Assembly (NCBI GenBank): GCA_965223835.1
Contig: CBDCXQ010000001.1
Span: forward strand, 2,666,001-2,730,000
From: CAVYXZ01 sp965223835
Lineage (GTDB): Bacteria; Chloroflexota; Anaerolineae; Aggregatilineales; Phototrophicaceae
Direction: 5' to 3'
DNA: 64,000 bases
The notes beneath the pieces were generated by a model. The model searched no databases and was not told where the DNA came from. It saw only the letters and a program-made list of their open reading frames with translations. Positions 1 through 8,212 of this stretch are shown here, piece after piece (position 1 is the first letter of the stretch; each line of letters starts with the position of its first letter). The position numbers and the translations under genes are program-made.

Positions 1-122
1 TCGCGACCAATAATCGTGTGCCAAGTGTAGCATGCCGCGCGCCAATTCGCCGCCAATTGGCCTGAACCTGCCCCGGACTATTTGAAGTATTGAACGTGTG
101 CTTACAACTGTCGAGAATCCCT

Positions 123-1853
123 ATGAAAATTCAGTTGATTATTGTGTTCATCAGTAGCCTTGTCCTAACGACAGCAACCTCTACGCCGGCACAGCCAGCC
201 AACTCGCGTCAGTCGCTTACCCACGCTGGCCTTGAGCGTACCTTCTGGCTACAGATTCCCGATTCCGCCCCTGCTGACGATCGATCAGCCATCATTGCGT
301 TGCACCCCAGCGCCTCGTCGGGCCGTGCTATGCAACTCCTCACTGGCCTGGATTCTGCGGCTGCCAAACACGGATTCGTCACGGTTTATCCTGATAGCGC
401 CGAAATCACGTGGAGCGAAAACGCGACTGATATAGAAGTTGATGATGTCGGCTTTCTCACTGAATTAATCGAATATCTAACTGCCGAACATGAGGTAAAT
501 CAGGTTTACCTCACTGGCTTCGGCAACGGCGGTTTAATGGCCTATCATGCGGCCTGCGAAATCCCACAATTTTTCAGTGGGATCGTGGTGGTAGGTGCGT
601 TGATGTGGGACTATCATCGCGACAACTGCCCTGAAGCAGCGCCTGCATCTGTCAACTTGCTGGTTTTGTTAGGGACAAACGACCATTTTTATAAGTTTGA
701 AACACGTGATTTCTCCACCCTGTTTGGGAACAATAATTATGTAATCCTGGGCGTAGAAGATACGATGGACTTCTGGGCACAGCGCCAGGCCTGTGAGGGC
801 GCACCGCAATCTATTAATGAAAACACCACCCAATTGAATGACTGCGCTGATGAAACAACCGTTGCTATGTATCGCATCCTGGGTGGTGGGCAGAATTGGC
901 CCCGAACCGGTGATTACACGCTCAATCAATTTGGTGTTGATGCCAATGCGATCATCATAGATTTCTTCACTGGTGCGGACAGTTGGGCTACGCCCCAACC
1001 TGAACCCTATGCTGGACAGGCTCGCACCTACACCACCTATATTCCGGCGAATTATGATCCCACCGAACCAGCACCGGTTGTCATTGGTTTGCACGGACGC
1101 TTCGGAACCGGTGCCGGACACGCCAGCCTGACCGACACCAACCGTCTTGCTGACGAAAAGGGCTTCATCGCCGTTTATCCTGATGGCCTGAGCCGTGACG
1201 GAAGCAACGACACGGGCTGGAATTATTTCAAAGGAGCCGGATTTTTCCGGGATGAAGGCGTGGATGATACCGCGTTTATCACCACGCTCATGGACGATCT
1301 GGCCCTCGATTTGAACATTGATCGTGAGCGAATTTATGTCAATGGCCTGTCGAACGGCGGCTTCATGGTTCACCGCCTGGCGTGTGAAGCACCAGAAGTC
1401 TTTGCCGGGTATGCTGATATTGCCGGTTCTGGCTTCCAGGGACTTGAAACAGTTTGCGATTATGAACAGCGCAAACCCGTGCGAATGCTCATCATTCATG
1501 GAACCCAGGATAACAATGTGTTGTGGGATGGCCGACTGGAAAATATCCGGGGTCAGCAATTTTATTCCGTCTTGCCCATTCCGCAGATGCTGGGATTCTG
1601 GGCCGAGTATAATCAGTGCGCCGCTGACGCCGACACTCGTGATATTCCACCGCAGGGCCGTTCACCGGGTACCCAGGTTCGCATCTTGACGGTAAAAGAC
1701 TGCCAGGAAGAATCGGCAGTTGTGTTATATGCCATCGTCGGCGGCGGGCACAATTGGCCGGGTGTTCCTGGGCGCATCCCGGAGCCAGTCGCGGGCCGAG
1801 TGAATCTTGATATCCATGCCACCGATGTCATGTGGGCGTTCTTCACCGAATAG
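123..1853 (+). CDS. Secreted tandem PHB-depolymerase/feruloyl-esterase-like protein with a degenerate first domain
   Basis: A 576-residue secreted protein with an N-terminal signal peptide and two copies of the LpqC/PHB depolymerase-type alpha/beta hydrolase domain (about residues 35-290 and 300-576). Domain 2 is intact: G-L-S-N-G-G with nucleophile Ser410, G-T-Q-D acid region and G-G-G-H-N-W with His543. Domain 1 keeps the fold signatures, but the nucleophile position reads G-F-G-N-G (Gly134) and the His position reads G-G-G-Q-N-W (Gln257), so it should be inactive. The family cleaves polyesters or feruloyl/acetyl esters on polysaccharides outside the cell; the substrate here is not known. 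The start at 123 is chosen over 90 because it begins directly with the signal peptide. The next gene begins about 70 bases downstream. Confidence 0.85.
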   Translation: MKIQLIIVFISSLVLTTATSTPAQPANSRQSLTHAGLERTFWLQIPDSAPADDRSAIIALHPSASSGRAMQLLTGLDSAAAKHGFVTVYPDSAEITWSENATDIEVDDVGFLTELIEYLTAEHEVNQVYLTGFGNGGLMAYHAACEIPQFFSGIVVVGALMWDYHRDNCPEAAPASVNLLVLLGTNDHFYKFETRDFSTLFGNNNYVILGVEDTMDFWAQRQACEGAPQSINENTTQLNDCADETTVAMYRILGGGQNWPRTGDYTLNQFGVDANAIIIDFFTGADSWATPQPEPYAGQARTYTTYIPANYDPTEPAPVVIGLHGRFGTGAGHASLTDTNRLADEKGFIAVYPDGLSRDGSNDTGWNYFKGAGFFRDEGVDDTAFITTLMDDLALDLNIDRERIYVNGLSNGGFMVHRLACEAPEVFAGYADIAGSGFQGLETVCDYEQRKPVRMLIIHGTQDNNVLWDGRLENIRGQQFYSVLPIPQMLGFWAEYNQCAADADTRDIPPQGRSPGTQVRILTVKDCQEESAVVLYAIVGGGHNWPGVPGRIPEPVAGRVNLDIHATDVMWAFFTE

Positions 1854-1921
1854 CTTTTGGTAAAAGCGCCGGTTGTGGTGTAAATTACGGTAGTGCTTTT
1901 CACAATGAATATGCCAACACC

Positions 1922-3562
1922 ATGCGTACCTGGAAAATCCAAAAAGACTTCATTGCAGCTGATATTCTCGCAGGCGCAACCGGTGCGGTGGCGGGCGCAC
2001 CGCAGGCAATGGGCTTCGCGATTATTGCCGGAATTAATCCTATCTATGGCCTGTATACAGCCGCTATAACGACGATCATCGGTTCACTCACGACCAGTTC
2101 TGTATACATGACCATCGGCCCCACCAATGCGATTGCCCTGGTCGTCGGCAGCATCCTCCTCCAATTTCAGGGGCAGGATCCGATTGGGCACCTCTTCGTC
2201 ATTACCTTGCTGGTGGGTATTTTCCAGATTCTGTTTGGGGTGTTGCGACTGAGTAACCTCGTTCGATTTGTATCCAACGCTGTCATGACCGGATTCATTA
2301 GCGGCGCAGCCATCCTAATTATTCTGGGACAATTACCGTCTCTGGTTGGATTAGCAGGTACTCATGGCAACAGCGTCCAACGCATTGCTGATTGGCTCTT
2401 GCATATACCGCAGTGGAGTATTCAAACTACAATAGTTGGTGCCCTATCGTTGGCGATTATCTTTGGGCTAAAGCATACTCGCTTGAAGAGTATCGCTACG
2501 CTGACCGCGATGGTGTTGACTAGCTTGATCGTCTATGCACTTCAATGGACAGATGTTACATTGGTGCGCGATATTAGTGCCATTCCAGTTGGCCTCCCGG
2601 CATTGACAATGCCAAATCCAATGTATATCCCAGAACTCGCTTTTTCGGCATTAGCGGTTGCTCTCTTAGCGTCATTGCAAGCCGCCGGATTAACGCGTAC
2701 CATTCCCCAGCCCGATGGCGCAACAGCCAACGTGCGCCATGACTTGATCGGCCAGGGTCTTGCCAACATCGCTGGCGGCTTTTTCCAGTGTATGCCAGCA
2801 AGCGGTTCACTTTCCCGAACAGCCGTTAACATCAGTGCAGGCGCAAAATCGCGTGGTGCCAACCTCATGGCGGGCATCCTGGTGGCACTGATCCTTGTCG
2901 CATTTGGTCGGTTTATCGAATACATTCCGCTGGCGGCATTGGCCGGACAACTGGTGATTGCCGGGTTGAGCTTGCTGCGGCTGGATGCTTTACAAAAAGT
3001 ATGGCGAGTAAGTCTGTCAGGTCGCACGGCGCTGGTAATCACCTTTCTATCGACCCTGTTCCTGCCACTCGAACTGAGCATCTATATTGGTGTTCTCATC
3101 TCGTTGCTGCTCTACATTTACCAGTCGGCAACCGACATTAAAGTCGTGCGTTTGATTCAGCTGCCCGATCATCACTTTCAGGAAGCAGAATTGCCAAAAT
3201 CATTTCCCGATGGGGAACCACTCGTCATTTCGGTTTCAGGTAACCTCTACTTCGCGGCGATTTCTCGACTGGAGCAACTGCTGCCCAAGCCCGACCAAAC
3301 AACAAACGTACCCGTTGTTGTTTTGCGGCTGCGCGACAACGTTTACCTCGGCACAACAGGGATTGGCTTTTTGAAAGCATATGCTCGAAAGTTAGAGGCC
3401 AAAGGCGGTAAACTTATTCTGGCTGGAATCAGTGAACGAGTGCGCGGTCAGCTCGAACGTACGCAGGAACTCGGTAGTCTAGAACCCATATTTTTTGCTG
3501 ATGCTGTGATCTTCTCCGCCACCGAACGCGCCATTGACTATGCGAATAATTTACTGCGCTAA
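1922..3562 (+). CDS. SulP family anion permease with STAS domain
   Basis: A 546-residue membrane protein of the SulP (SLC26) family, which carries sulfate, bicarbonate or other anions across the inner membrane. The first 400 residues are strongly hydrophobic with the typical early segment A-P-Q-A-M-G-F-A and the G-L-Y-T-A motif. The C-terminal roughly 120 residues form a cytoplasmic STAS domain (V-I-S-V-S-G-N-L-Y-F, then L-G-T-T-G-I-G-F). Start 1922 was chosen because the SulP homology starts just after it; an in-frame start at 1832 would overlap the upstream esterase. The substrate cannot be told from sequence. Sulfatase genes elsewhere in the window make sulfate possible, but this is only context. 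Its end lies 4 bases from the end of the convergent SGNH gene. Confidence 0.88.
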   Translation: MRTWKIQKDFIAADILAGATGAVAGAPQAMGFAIIAGINPIYGLYTAAITTIIGSLTTSSVYMTIGPTNAIALVVGSILLQFQGQDPIGHLFVITLLVGIFQILFGVLRLSNLVRFVSNAVMTGFISGAAILIILGQLPSLVGLAGTHGNSVQRIADWLLHIPQWSIQTTIVGALSLAIIFGLKHTRLKSIATLTAMVLTSLIVYALQWTDVTLVRDISAIPVGLPALTMPNPMYIPELAFSALAVALLASLQAAGLTRTIPQPDGATANVRHDLIGQGLANIAGGFFQCMPASGSLSRTAVNISAGAKSRGANLMAGILVALILVAFGRFIEYIPLAALAGQLVIAGLSLLRLDALQKVWRVSLSGRTALVITFLSTLFLPLELSIYIGVLISLLLYIYQSATDIKVVRLIQLPDHHFQEAELPKSFPDGEPLVISVSGNLYFAAISRLEQLLPKPDQTTNVPVVVLRLRDNVYLGTTGIGFLKAYARKLEAKGGKLILAGISERVRGQLERTQELGSLEPIFFADAVIFSATERAIDYANNLLR

Positions 3563-3566
3563 AAAA

Positions 3567-4835
3567 TCAACGATTGATGACTTGCTGCCAGAGAGTGTCC
3601 AACACCTGTAATGCCGTGAGATTACGGATGGTATAGCCGAAACGCAGATTAAACGCTGTAAAATCCCCAGCAGCGGCCACATCACCCGGCGGCCAGGAGG
3701 GATGCACATTATCCTCGGATAACCCGGCATTGGGTAACTGGCGCATTACATCACCATAATCCCACAGCGGGACGCCATACTCCCGTGCAATGCCGCTTAT
3801 CACAGCGTTAAACTCAACAATCTCATCAGCATACCCATACCGTTCTGGTAAGGTGCTGAGGACCGGGATAATCCCCTCATTCACCGAAATCTGCACAATC
3901 TGCCGTAAATTCTCGCGGAAAATCGCTGCTGGTATTTGTCCCACATCATTAGTACCCAGCAGGATCAGCACAATCGCTGGTCGTGTGATGCGGTACTCAC
4001 AACTCAGCGGCGTTTCACCAGGATTACAAAGTTGTGGATGGGCCAGATTCGGATCAAGGACGCTTTGCGAAGTCCAACCATTATCCGCTGCCAGCGAATT
4101 GTTGGCGAATGAATTGCCATCACGAGCGGTTGCGACTGAGAAATAATTGATAACGGGCTGCAAATGTTGATACTCACGCAGATTATATGTGCCCCACCCG
4201 ATCGGATACAGAACATAACTGGCGACAGTCAAGCTATCCCCCACTTTCGAGAAGACGTTTGCTCGTTTGCCGCGTGTGAGTCCGCGCCGAAAAATCTCAT
4301 TTGTATAGCTGGTAATGCCGGACACAATTGGACGTTGTGAGATTGGCGCAGGCGTTAATGAAGCGATAACGGTTGGCGACGCCACTGCGCCTGAAATACT
4401 CACTGCCTCCAGATCAATTAGAACATCAGCCGCATCTGCAACCAGCCAACCCGGACGACCATCCGGCAACACGATATGCAGCCAATCGTTATCACGGGTC
4501 CGGCCAATAACGGTCAAGGGCGTTGTACCCTTCAGCGACATGAGAACTGTTTGTCCGGCAGGTTCGCTCACGACTGTTGCATCTGTCGCACGAACGCGGG
4601 CATCGGGTAAGGGTGTTGCTGGTATTCGCGTCGAGGTAGCGGGGGCCAACGGTGTCAAAGTGGGCGACAAAACTACGGTCGCTATACGCGTCGGTGGTGC
4701 TGCCAATTGCACCCTTATACTGGTGGGTGTATTTGTTGGAAGCATGGGTGCTGGTCTGCAACCGATCATGACGAAAATGAGCAGCGTTATTCCCACCCAG
4801 AACCCGGTGAAATTCTGCCTAGAGCTATGTTGCAT
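3567..4835 (-). CDS. SH3-domain SGNH/GDSL hydrolase lipoprotein (paralog 1)
   Basis: A 422-residue predicted lipoprotein: one hydrophobic stretch ending V-M-I-G-C (lipobox), then a Pro/Thr linker, a bacterial SH3-like domain, and a C-terminal SGNH hydrolase domain of about 220 residues. SGNH blocks are present: block I V-G-D-S-L, block III G-T-N-D, block V D-N-V-H. SGNH enzymes remove or transfer acyl groups, often on carbohydrate. SH3b domains commonly bind the cell wall, so it probably acts on envelope polymers. It is divergent from, and paralogous to, the genes at 4891 and 6612. Start 4835 was taken because the signal peptide follows at once; an upstream in-frame start (4892) would overlap the divergent gene. 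Confidence 0.85.
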   Translation of the reverse strand: MQHSSRQNFTGFWVGITLLIFVMIGCRPAPMLPTNTPTSIRVQLAAPPTRIATVVLSPTLTPLAPATSTRIPATPLPDARVRATDATVVSEPAGQTVLMSLKGTTPLTVIGRTRDNDWLHIVLPDGRPGWLVADAADVLIDLEAVSISGAVASPTVIASLTPAPISQRPIVSGITSYTNEIFRRGLTRGKRANVFSKVGDSLTVASYVLYPIGWGTYNLREYQHLQPVINYFSVATARDGNSFANNSLAADNGWTSQSVLDPNLAHPQLCNPGETPLSCEYRITRPAIVLILLGTNDVGQIPAAIFRENLRQIVQISVNEGIIPVLSTLPERYGYADEIVEFNAVISGIAREYGVPLWDYGDVMRQLPNAGLSEDNVHPSWPPGDVAAAGDFTAFNLRFGYTIRNLTALQVLDTLWQQVINR

Positions 4836-4890
4836 CTGGCCCGCGATACAATACAATAGGTCACGAGCATCTAATCGATCAGGCCACAGC

Positions 4891-6222
4891 ATGTTCCGAC
4901 ATTTTGCTCCAAAATCGTTTCTTCTGATATTGATTATAGTAAGCGCCTGCCATCAAGCGCCAGCGCAGATCTCAGAATTACCGACGCTGGCCGTCCTACC
5001 ATCTTTGACCCAAACGTTGACGCCAACCGAACAACCCTCCACAATACCAACACAGACGTCTACCATTACACCGCCGCCAACTGTGACACCCACCGCCACC
5101 GCGACCATCACGAGCACACCGACGATCTCGCCCACAGCAACCATTACGGAGACGCCCACCCGCACCCTGTCTCCCACACCAATGGGTGATGCACGAGTAA
5201 CGGGTGTCAACGGTGTCAACTTGCGCACTGGTCCCAGTACCCGTTTCACCCCGGCCATTGCATTGTTAGAGTCAGAGACAGAGCTAAAACTCATCGCCCG
5301 CTCCGCCAACTCACTCTGGTATGAAGTACAGACCTTTACGGGTCAACAGGGCTGGGTATTTGCGGATTTGATTGAAACGCGCATCGATACGGCGCAATTA
5401 GTCGTCAATTGGGTCGATACACCAACTCCATTAGCTACGGTTGCCCTGGTTGATGCCATTCCTCCTGATGACCCCAATGCACCGCTGGTTAACGGGGGCA
5501 TCAGTCAACGCGCCATCCGCATCTATCAAGCCGGTTTGCGGCGTGGCAATCAACCCAATGTATTTGCCCTGGTTGGTGACAGCATTACCGCCAATCAACC
5601 CTTTCTGGCCCCTTTTGCATCGGGCAAATACGATCTCGGCCCTTTTGGTTATCTCGAAAATACCGTTCGTTATTTTCACACATCGTTCGGACGTACCAGT
5701 CTCGCGGCATCTAGCGCCTTCAATGCCGCAGCAGTGCTCGCTGATATGTGGGCAGACCCGGACAAATGCCAACCTAATGAATCGCCATTAGAATGCGAAT
5801 ATCGCACTATCCGCCCCAGCATCGCCATCATCATGTTGGGTTCTGTCGATATGCAGATCTATACCGTCCAGGAATACGAAACGTATATGAACGAAATCGT
5901 TGAAACCACCATCAATGCCGGCATCATCCCGCTGCTCACAACCTTTCCGAATCACACTGAATTCTTCTGGCCGGAATCACAGGCATTCAACGATGTGATC
6001 CGCAACATCGCGCGACGTGAACAAATCCCTTTGATCGAGCTACGCGATCCCGCCATTGCTTTGCCGCATAATGGCGTTACCGAGGATAATTTCCACCTCT
6101 CCCAAAAAGACAGCGACCAACAGGTTTTTGGCAGTGACGAACATGAGTGGGGCCTCGCGCTGCGTGATCTGTTGACATTACAAATGTTAGATACGGTGCG
6201 CCGCAGTGTGGGAGCACGCTAA
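4891..6222 (+). CDS. SH3-domain SGNH hydrolase lipoprotein with altered block III (paralog 2)
   Basis: A 443-residue lipoprotein: signal peptide with lipobox I-V-S-A-C, a long Thr/Pro linker (about residues 30-95), an SH3b domain (about 100-160, with the V-N-L-R-T-G-P-S-T-R signature) and an SGNH domain. Nucleophile Ser231 sits in V-G-D-S and the D399-x-x-H402 pair is present. Block III, normally G-x-N-D, reads G-S-V-D here: the oxyanion-hole Asn is Val319. Paralogs 1 and 3 keep the Asn. It heads the nine-gene operon; its stop TAA overlaps the next ATG by one base. Reduced activity or a binding role is possible. Start 4891 is the ATG in front of the signal peptide; the reading frame stays open upstream to 4315, but that part is antisense to paralog 1 and is rejected. 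Confidence 0.85.
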   Translation: MFRHFAPKSFLLILIIVSACHQAPAQISELPTLAVLPSLTQTLTPTEQPSTIPTQTSTITPPPTVTPTATATITSTPTISPTATITETPTRTLSPTPMGDARVTGVNGVNLRTGPSTRFTPAIALLESETELKLIARSANSLWYEVQTFTGQQGWVFADLIETRIDTAQLVVNWVDTPTPLATVALVDAIPPDDPNAPLVNGGISQRAIRIYQAGLRRGNQPNVFALVGDSITANQPFLAPFASGKYDLGPFGYLENTVRYFHTSFGRTSLAASSAFNAAAVLADMWADPDKCQPNESPLECEYRTIRPSIAIIMLGSVDMQIYTVQEYETYMNEIVETTINAGIIPLLTTFPNHTEFFWPESQAFNDVIRNIARREQIPLIELRDPAIALPHNGVTEDNFHLSQKDSDQQVFGSDEHEWGLALRDLLTLQMLDTVRRSVGAR

Positions 6223-6605
6223 TGCGCTATTTGAGATACAGTATGTTGCTATTCTGCCTCACATCGATGGCAGGCTGTGCGACTGCCAACGGCACCGACC
6301 CAGCGCAGGTAGTCGAAGCCTATTTTCAGGCTATCATTGATGACGAAACCGAACGCCTGGCTAACCTGACCTGTGCAGCCTATGAAGCCGATGCCCGTAC
6401 CCTGGCGACCTCATTTCGCAATACTGGCGCGGAACTGCAAGACGTGAGTTGCCAACCAGCCGGTACTGATGGAGACTATAATATCGTCGATTGTCAGGGT
6501 AAAATCGTCGTTCAATATCAGGCTGAATTGCGCGAATTCCCACTTAGCGGTTATCGCACCATTCAAGAAGATGGTACATGGCGAATGTGTGGCGAAGCAC
6601 CTTGA
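6222..6605 (+). CDS. Small four-cysteine lipoprotein (copy A)
   Basis: 127 residues, lipobox S-M-A-G-C, then a compact domain that begins D-P-A-Q-V-V-E-A-Y and could be NTF2/DUF4878-like in fold. Apart from the lipid Cys it has four cysteines (contexts L-T-C, V-S-C-Q, V-D-C-Q-G, R-M-C-G-E-A) that align with those of the protein at 7721, which suggests two disulfides outside the membrane. Function unknown. It is translationally coupled to the SGNH hydrolase upstream and is followed by a second SGNH gene after 6 bases, so it may be an accessory or substrate-holding subunit for the hydrolases; this is inference from context only. Confidence 0.8.
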   Translation: MRYLRYSMLLFCLTSMAGCATANGTDPAQVVEAYFQAIIDDETERLANLTCAAYEADARTLATSFRNTGAELQDVSCQPAGTDGDYNIVDCQGKIVVQYQAELREFPLSGYRTIQEDGTWRMCGEAP

Positions 6606-6611
6606 GGTAAA

Positions 6612-7706
6612 ATGCTCAAATTTCTTTTCTTGCTGACACTCCTCTTCACCCTGGAAACGCCACAGACCACAGCCTATCAGATGGTTACGGTTCACAGCGG
6701 TCCCAGTTTTACGTTTCGTGAAACCGGCACCTTGAACCCCGGCGTACCCGTCAGCATTATCGAACGTAATCGCGCTGGAACCTGGGTCCGTGTCACGCGC
6801 ACCAACCCCAGCGGCGAAATCGTGCTTGATGGTTGGACCGTGACGGGCTATCTCAACTACGAAGGCAATTACCACCTGAGCACGATTCCAGTCAACCAAA
6901 CCATCGCCGATGCTGACCCAACCACTGTGGAATTTGCGTCGGTAGGTGAGCTTTACGCCGTGCCCGTAATTCCACCTGTCAGCAGCGCGATGCTCGGTGT
7001 ATATAAATATGGGCAAGCACTCGGCAATCACAGCAATGTTTTGACCAAAGTGGGCGACAGCGTAAGCGCCAACCCGCTCTATCTTAATCCACTGAGCCGA
7101 GACGATTATGAACTTGGCCCCTACGACTTCCTGGAAGATTCGATCAATTATTTTGGGCCAGCGCTGAGCGATTCAAGCGTAGCTTCACGCATTGGTATGA
7201 CAACTTACGTCGTGTTCGATCCGTTGTGGGCAGATAAAACATTGTGCACGCCAGGAGAGAGTCCGCTGCAATGTGAATATCGCCTCAGCCGTCCCAGCAT
7301 CGCCATAATATTGTTTGGCCCCAACGATGTTCGCCACATGACGGACATAGAATTTGGTGAGCAGATGCGCCAGCTTGTCGACGAAACACTGGCACTGGGT
7401 ATTATTCCGGTACTGTCAACTTTCAGCGTTGATCCAGAGGATGAACTCTGGTGGCAGTCCATCAATTTTAACCTGCGTCTGGCAGAAATTGCACAGGAAT
7501 ATGAAGTACCGCTCATAAACTTCTGGGCAGCGGCGCGGCTGCTACCGGATTATGGCCTGGATGAAGATGCCATCCACGTTGCCAACAGTGGCTTCCCGAA
7601 CCTCAAATACACTACTGGACATGAAGCCTGGTATGGAACCAGCTTGCAAAACCTGCTGGCATTGGTCATGCTGGGTGAACTACGCCACACATTGGATATG
7701 AACTAA
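6612..7706 (+). CDS. Secreted SH3-domain SGNH hydrolase (paralog 3)
   Basis: 364 residues. A signal peptide (about residues 1-20) without a lipobox leads directly into an SH3b-like domain (H-S-G-P-S-F-T-F-R-E signature), and there is no Thr/Pro linker, unlike paralogs 1 and 2. The SGNH domain has Ser150 in V-G-D-S, G236-P-N238-D239 and D319-x-x-H322, so all catalytic positions are intact. A good ribosome site (GAGGTAAA) precedes the ATG at 6612. It belongs to the same operon as the MBOAT/ACP/adenylation genes. It is likely to deacylate or acylate an exported carbohydrate polymer. Confidence 0.85.
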   Translation: MLKFLFLLTLLFTLETPQTTAYQMVTVHSGPSFTFRETGTLNPGVPVSIIERNRAGTWVRVTRTNPSGEIVLDGWTVTGYLNYEGNYHLSTIPVNQTIADADPTTVEFASVGELYAVPVIPPVSSAMLGVYKYGQALGNHSNVLTKVGDSVSANPLYLNPLSRDDYELGPYDFLEDSINYFGPALSDSSVASRIGMTTYVVFDPLWADKTLCTPGESPLQCEYRLSRPSIAIILFGPNDVRHMTDIEFGEQMRQLVDETLALGIIPVLSTFSVDPEDELWWQSINFNLRLAEIAQEYEVPLINFWAAARLLPDYGLDEDAIHVANSGFPNLKYTTGHEAWYGTSLQNLLALVMLGELRHTLDMN

Positions 7707-7720
7707 CCTGCGGAGAACCC

Positions 7721-8092
7721 ATGAAATCGTTCGCACTCTTGCTACTCACTACGCTGGCACTCACAGCCTGTGCTGCCCAGAACGCTGGTGATCCCACTGA
7801 AACCGTTGAACGTTATCTTCAAGCTAAAATTGACGGTGACGAGGCCATCCTCCGCGACCTGCTGTGCCTGCCAATGGAAGCTGATCTCCCACGAGAAGTT
7901 GCATCATTTGCCAGTGTAACCGATGTCAGGCTGGAAAACGCGGATTGCCAGCGTGAAGGTGAAACTGACATTGTCACCTGTACCGGGGAGATCGTTGCAA
8001 CTTATGGCACCGAAAATACCTCGTTTCCGCTCAGTAGCTATCGCGTTGTCCAGGAAGATGGCATCTGGAAATGGTGTGGAGAAGCTGGTTAG
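7721..8092 (+). CDS. Small four-cysteine lipoprotein (copy B)
   Basis: 123 residues with lipobox A-L-T-A-C. It aligns end to end with the lipoprotein at 6222: same D-P-x-x-x-V-E-x-Y start, the same four non-lipid Cys, and the ending Q-E-D-G-x-W-x-x-C-G-E-A. The genes at 6612 and 7721 therefore repeat the gene pair 4891/6222. Ribosome site GGAG lies 6 bases upstream. Function not recognised. The stop codon is immediately followed by the ATG of the 38-residue peptide gene. Confidence 0.8.
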   Translation: MKSFALLLLTTLALTACAAQNAGDPTETVERYLQAKIDGDEAILRDLLCLPMEADLPREVASFASVTDVRLENADCQREGETDIVTCTGEIVATYGTENTSFPLSSYRVVQEDGIWKWCGEAG

Positions 8093-8209
8093 ATGCGGCG
8101 GCTATTCTCACGCGAGAATCTGGCTGCACTGGGCCTGTGTCTGATAATAATCTTGCTGATAATCGTCACCACTGATTCCGCTCCTCAATGGATTTATCAG
8201 GGTTTTTAG
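8093..8209 (+). CDS. DltX-like 38-residue single-helix membrane peptide
   Basis: A 38-codon frame filling exactly the space between the lipoprotein stop (8092) and the MBOAT start (8213), with ribosome site GGAGAA about 9 bases upstream. The peptide has a basic N-terminus (M-R-R-L-F-S-R), one hydrophobic helix (about residues 11-27) and a short outside tail ending in W-I-Y-Q-G-F. This matches DltX, the small membrane peptide of dlt operons, in size, topology, position before the MBOAT gene and C-terminal aromatic motif with a Tyr. In Gram-positive Dlt systems that Tyr is proposed to carry the acyl group between the carrier protein and DltD. The comparison is from memory of the family; no search was run. 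Confidence 0.72.
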   Translation: MRRLFSRENLAALGLCLIIILLIIVTTDSAPQWIYQGF

Positions 8210-8212
8210 TCC

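Noticed and set aside
1..120. Minus-strand open frame running off the left edge, possible start at 33
   Set aside because: Only about 11 codons from an ATG, or 40 without one; no ribosome site and no recognisable homology, so not annotated.
669..1559. 296-codon open frame on the minus strand
   Set aside because: Lies wholly within the plus-strand tandem esterase, which has clear family motifs; no recognisable domain in this frame.
4315..4890. N-terminal extension of the SGNH paralog 2 frame
   Set aside because: Antisense to the minus-strand SGNH gene, and the signal peptide starts at 4891.
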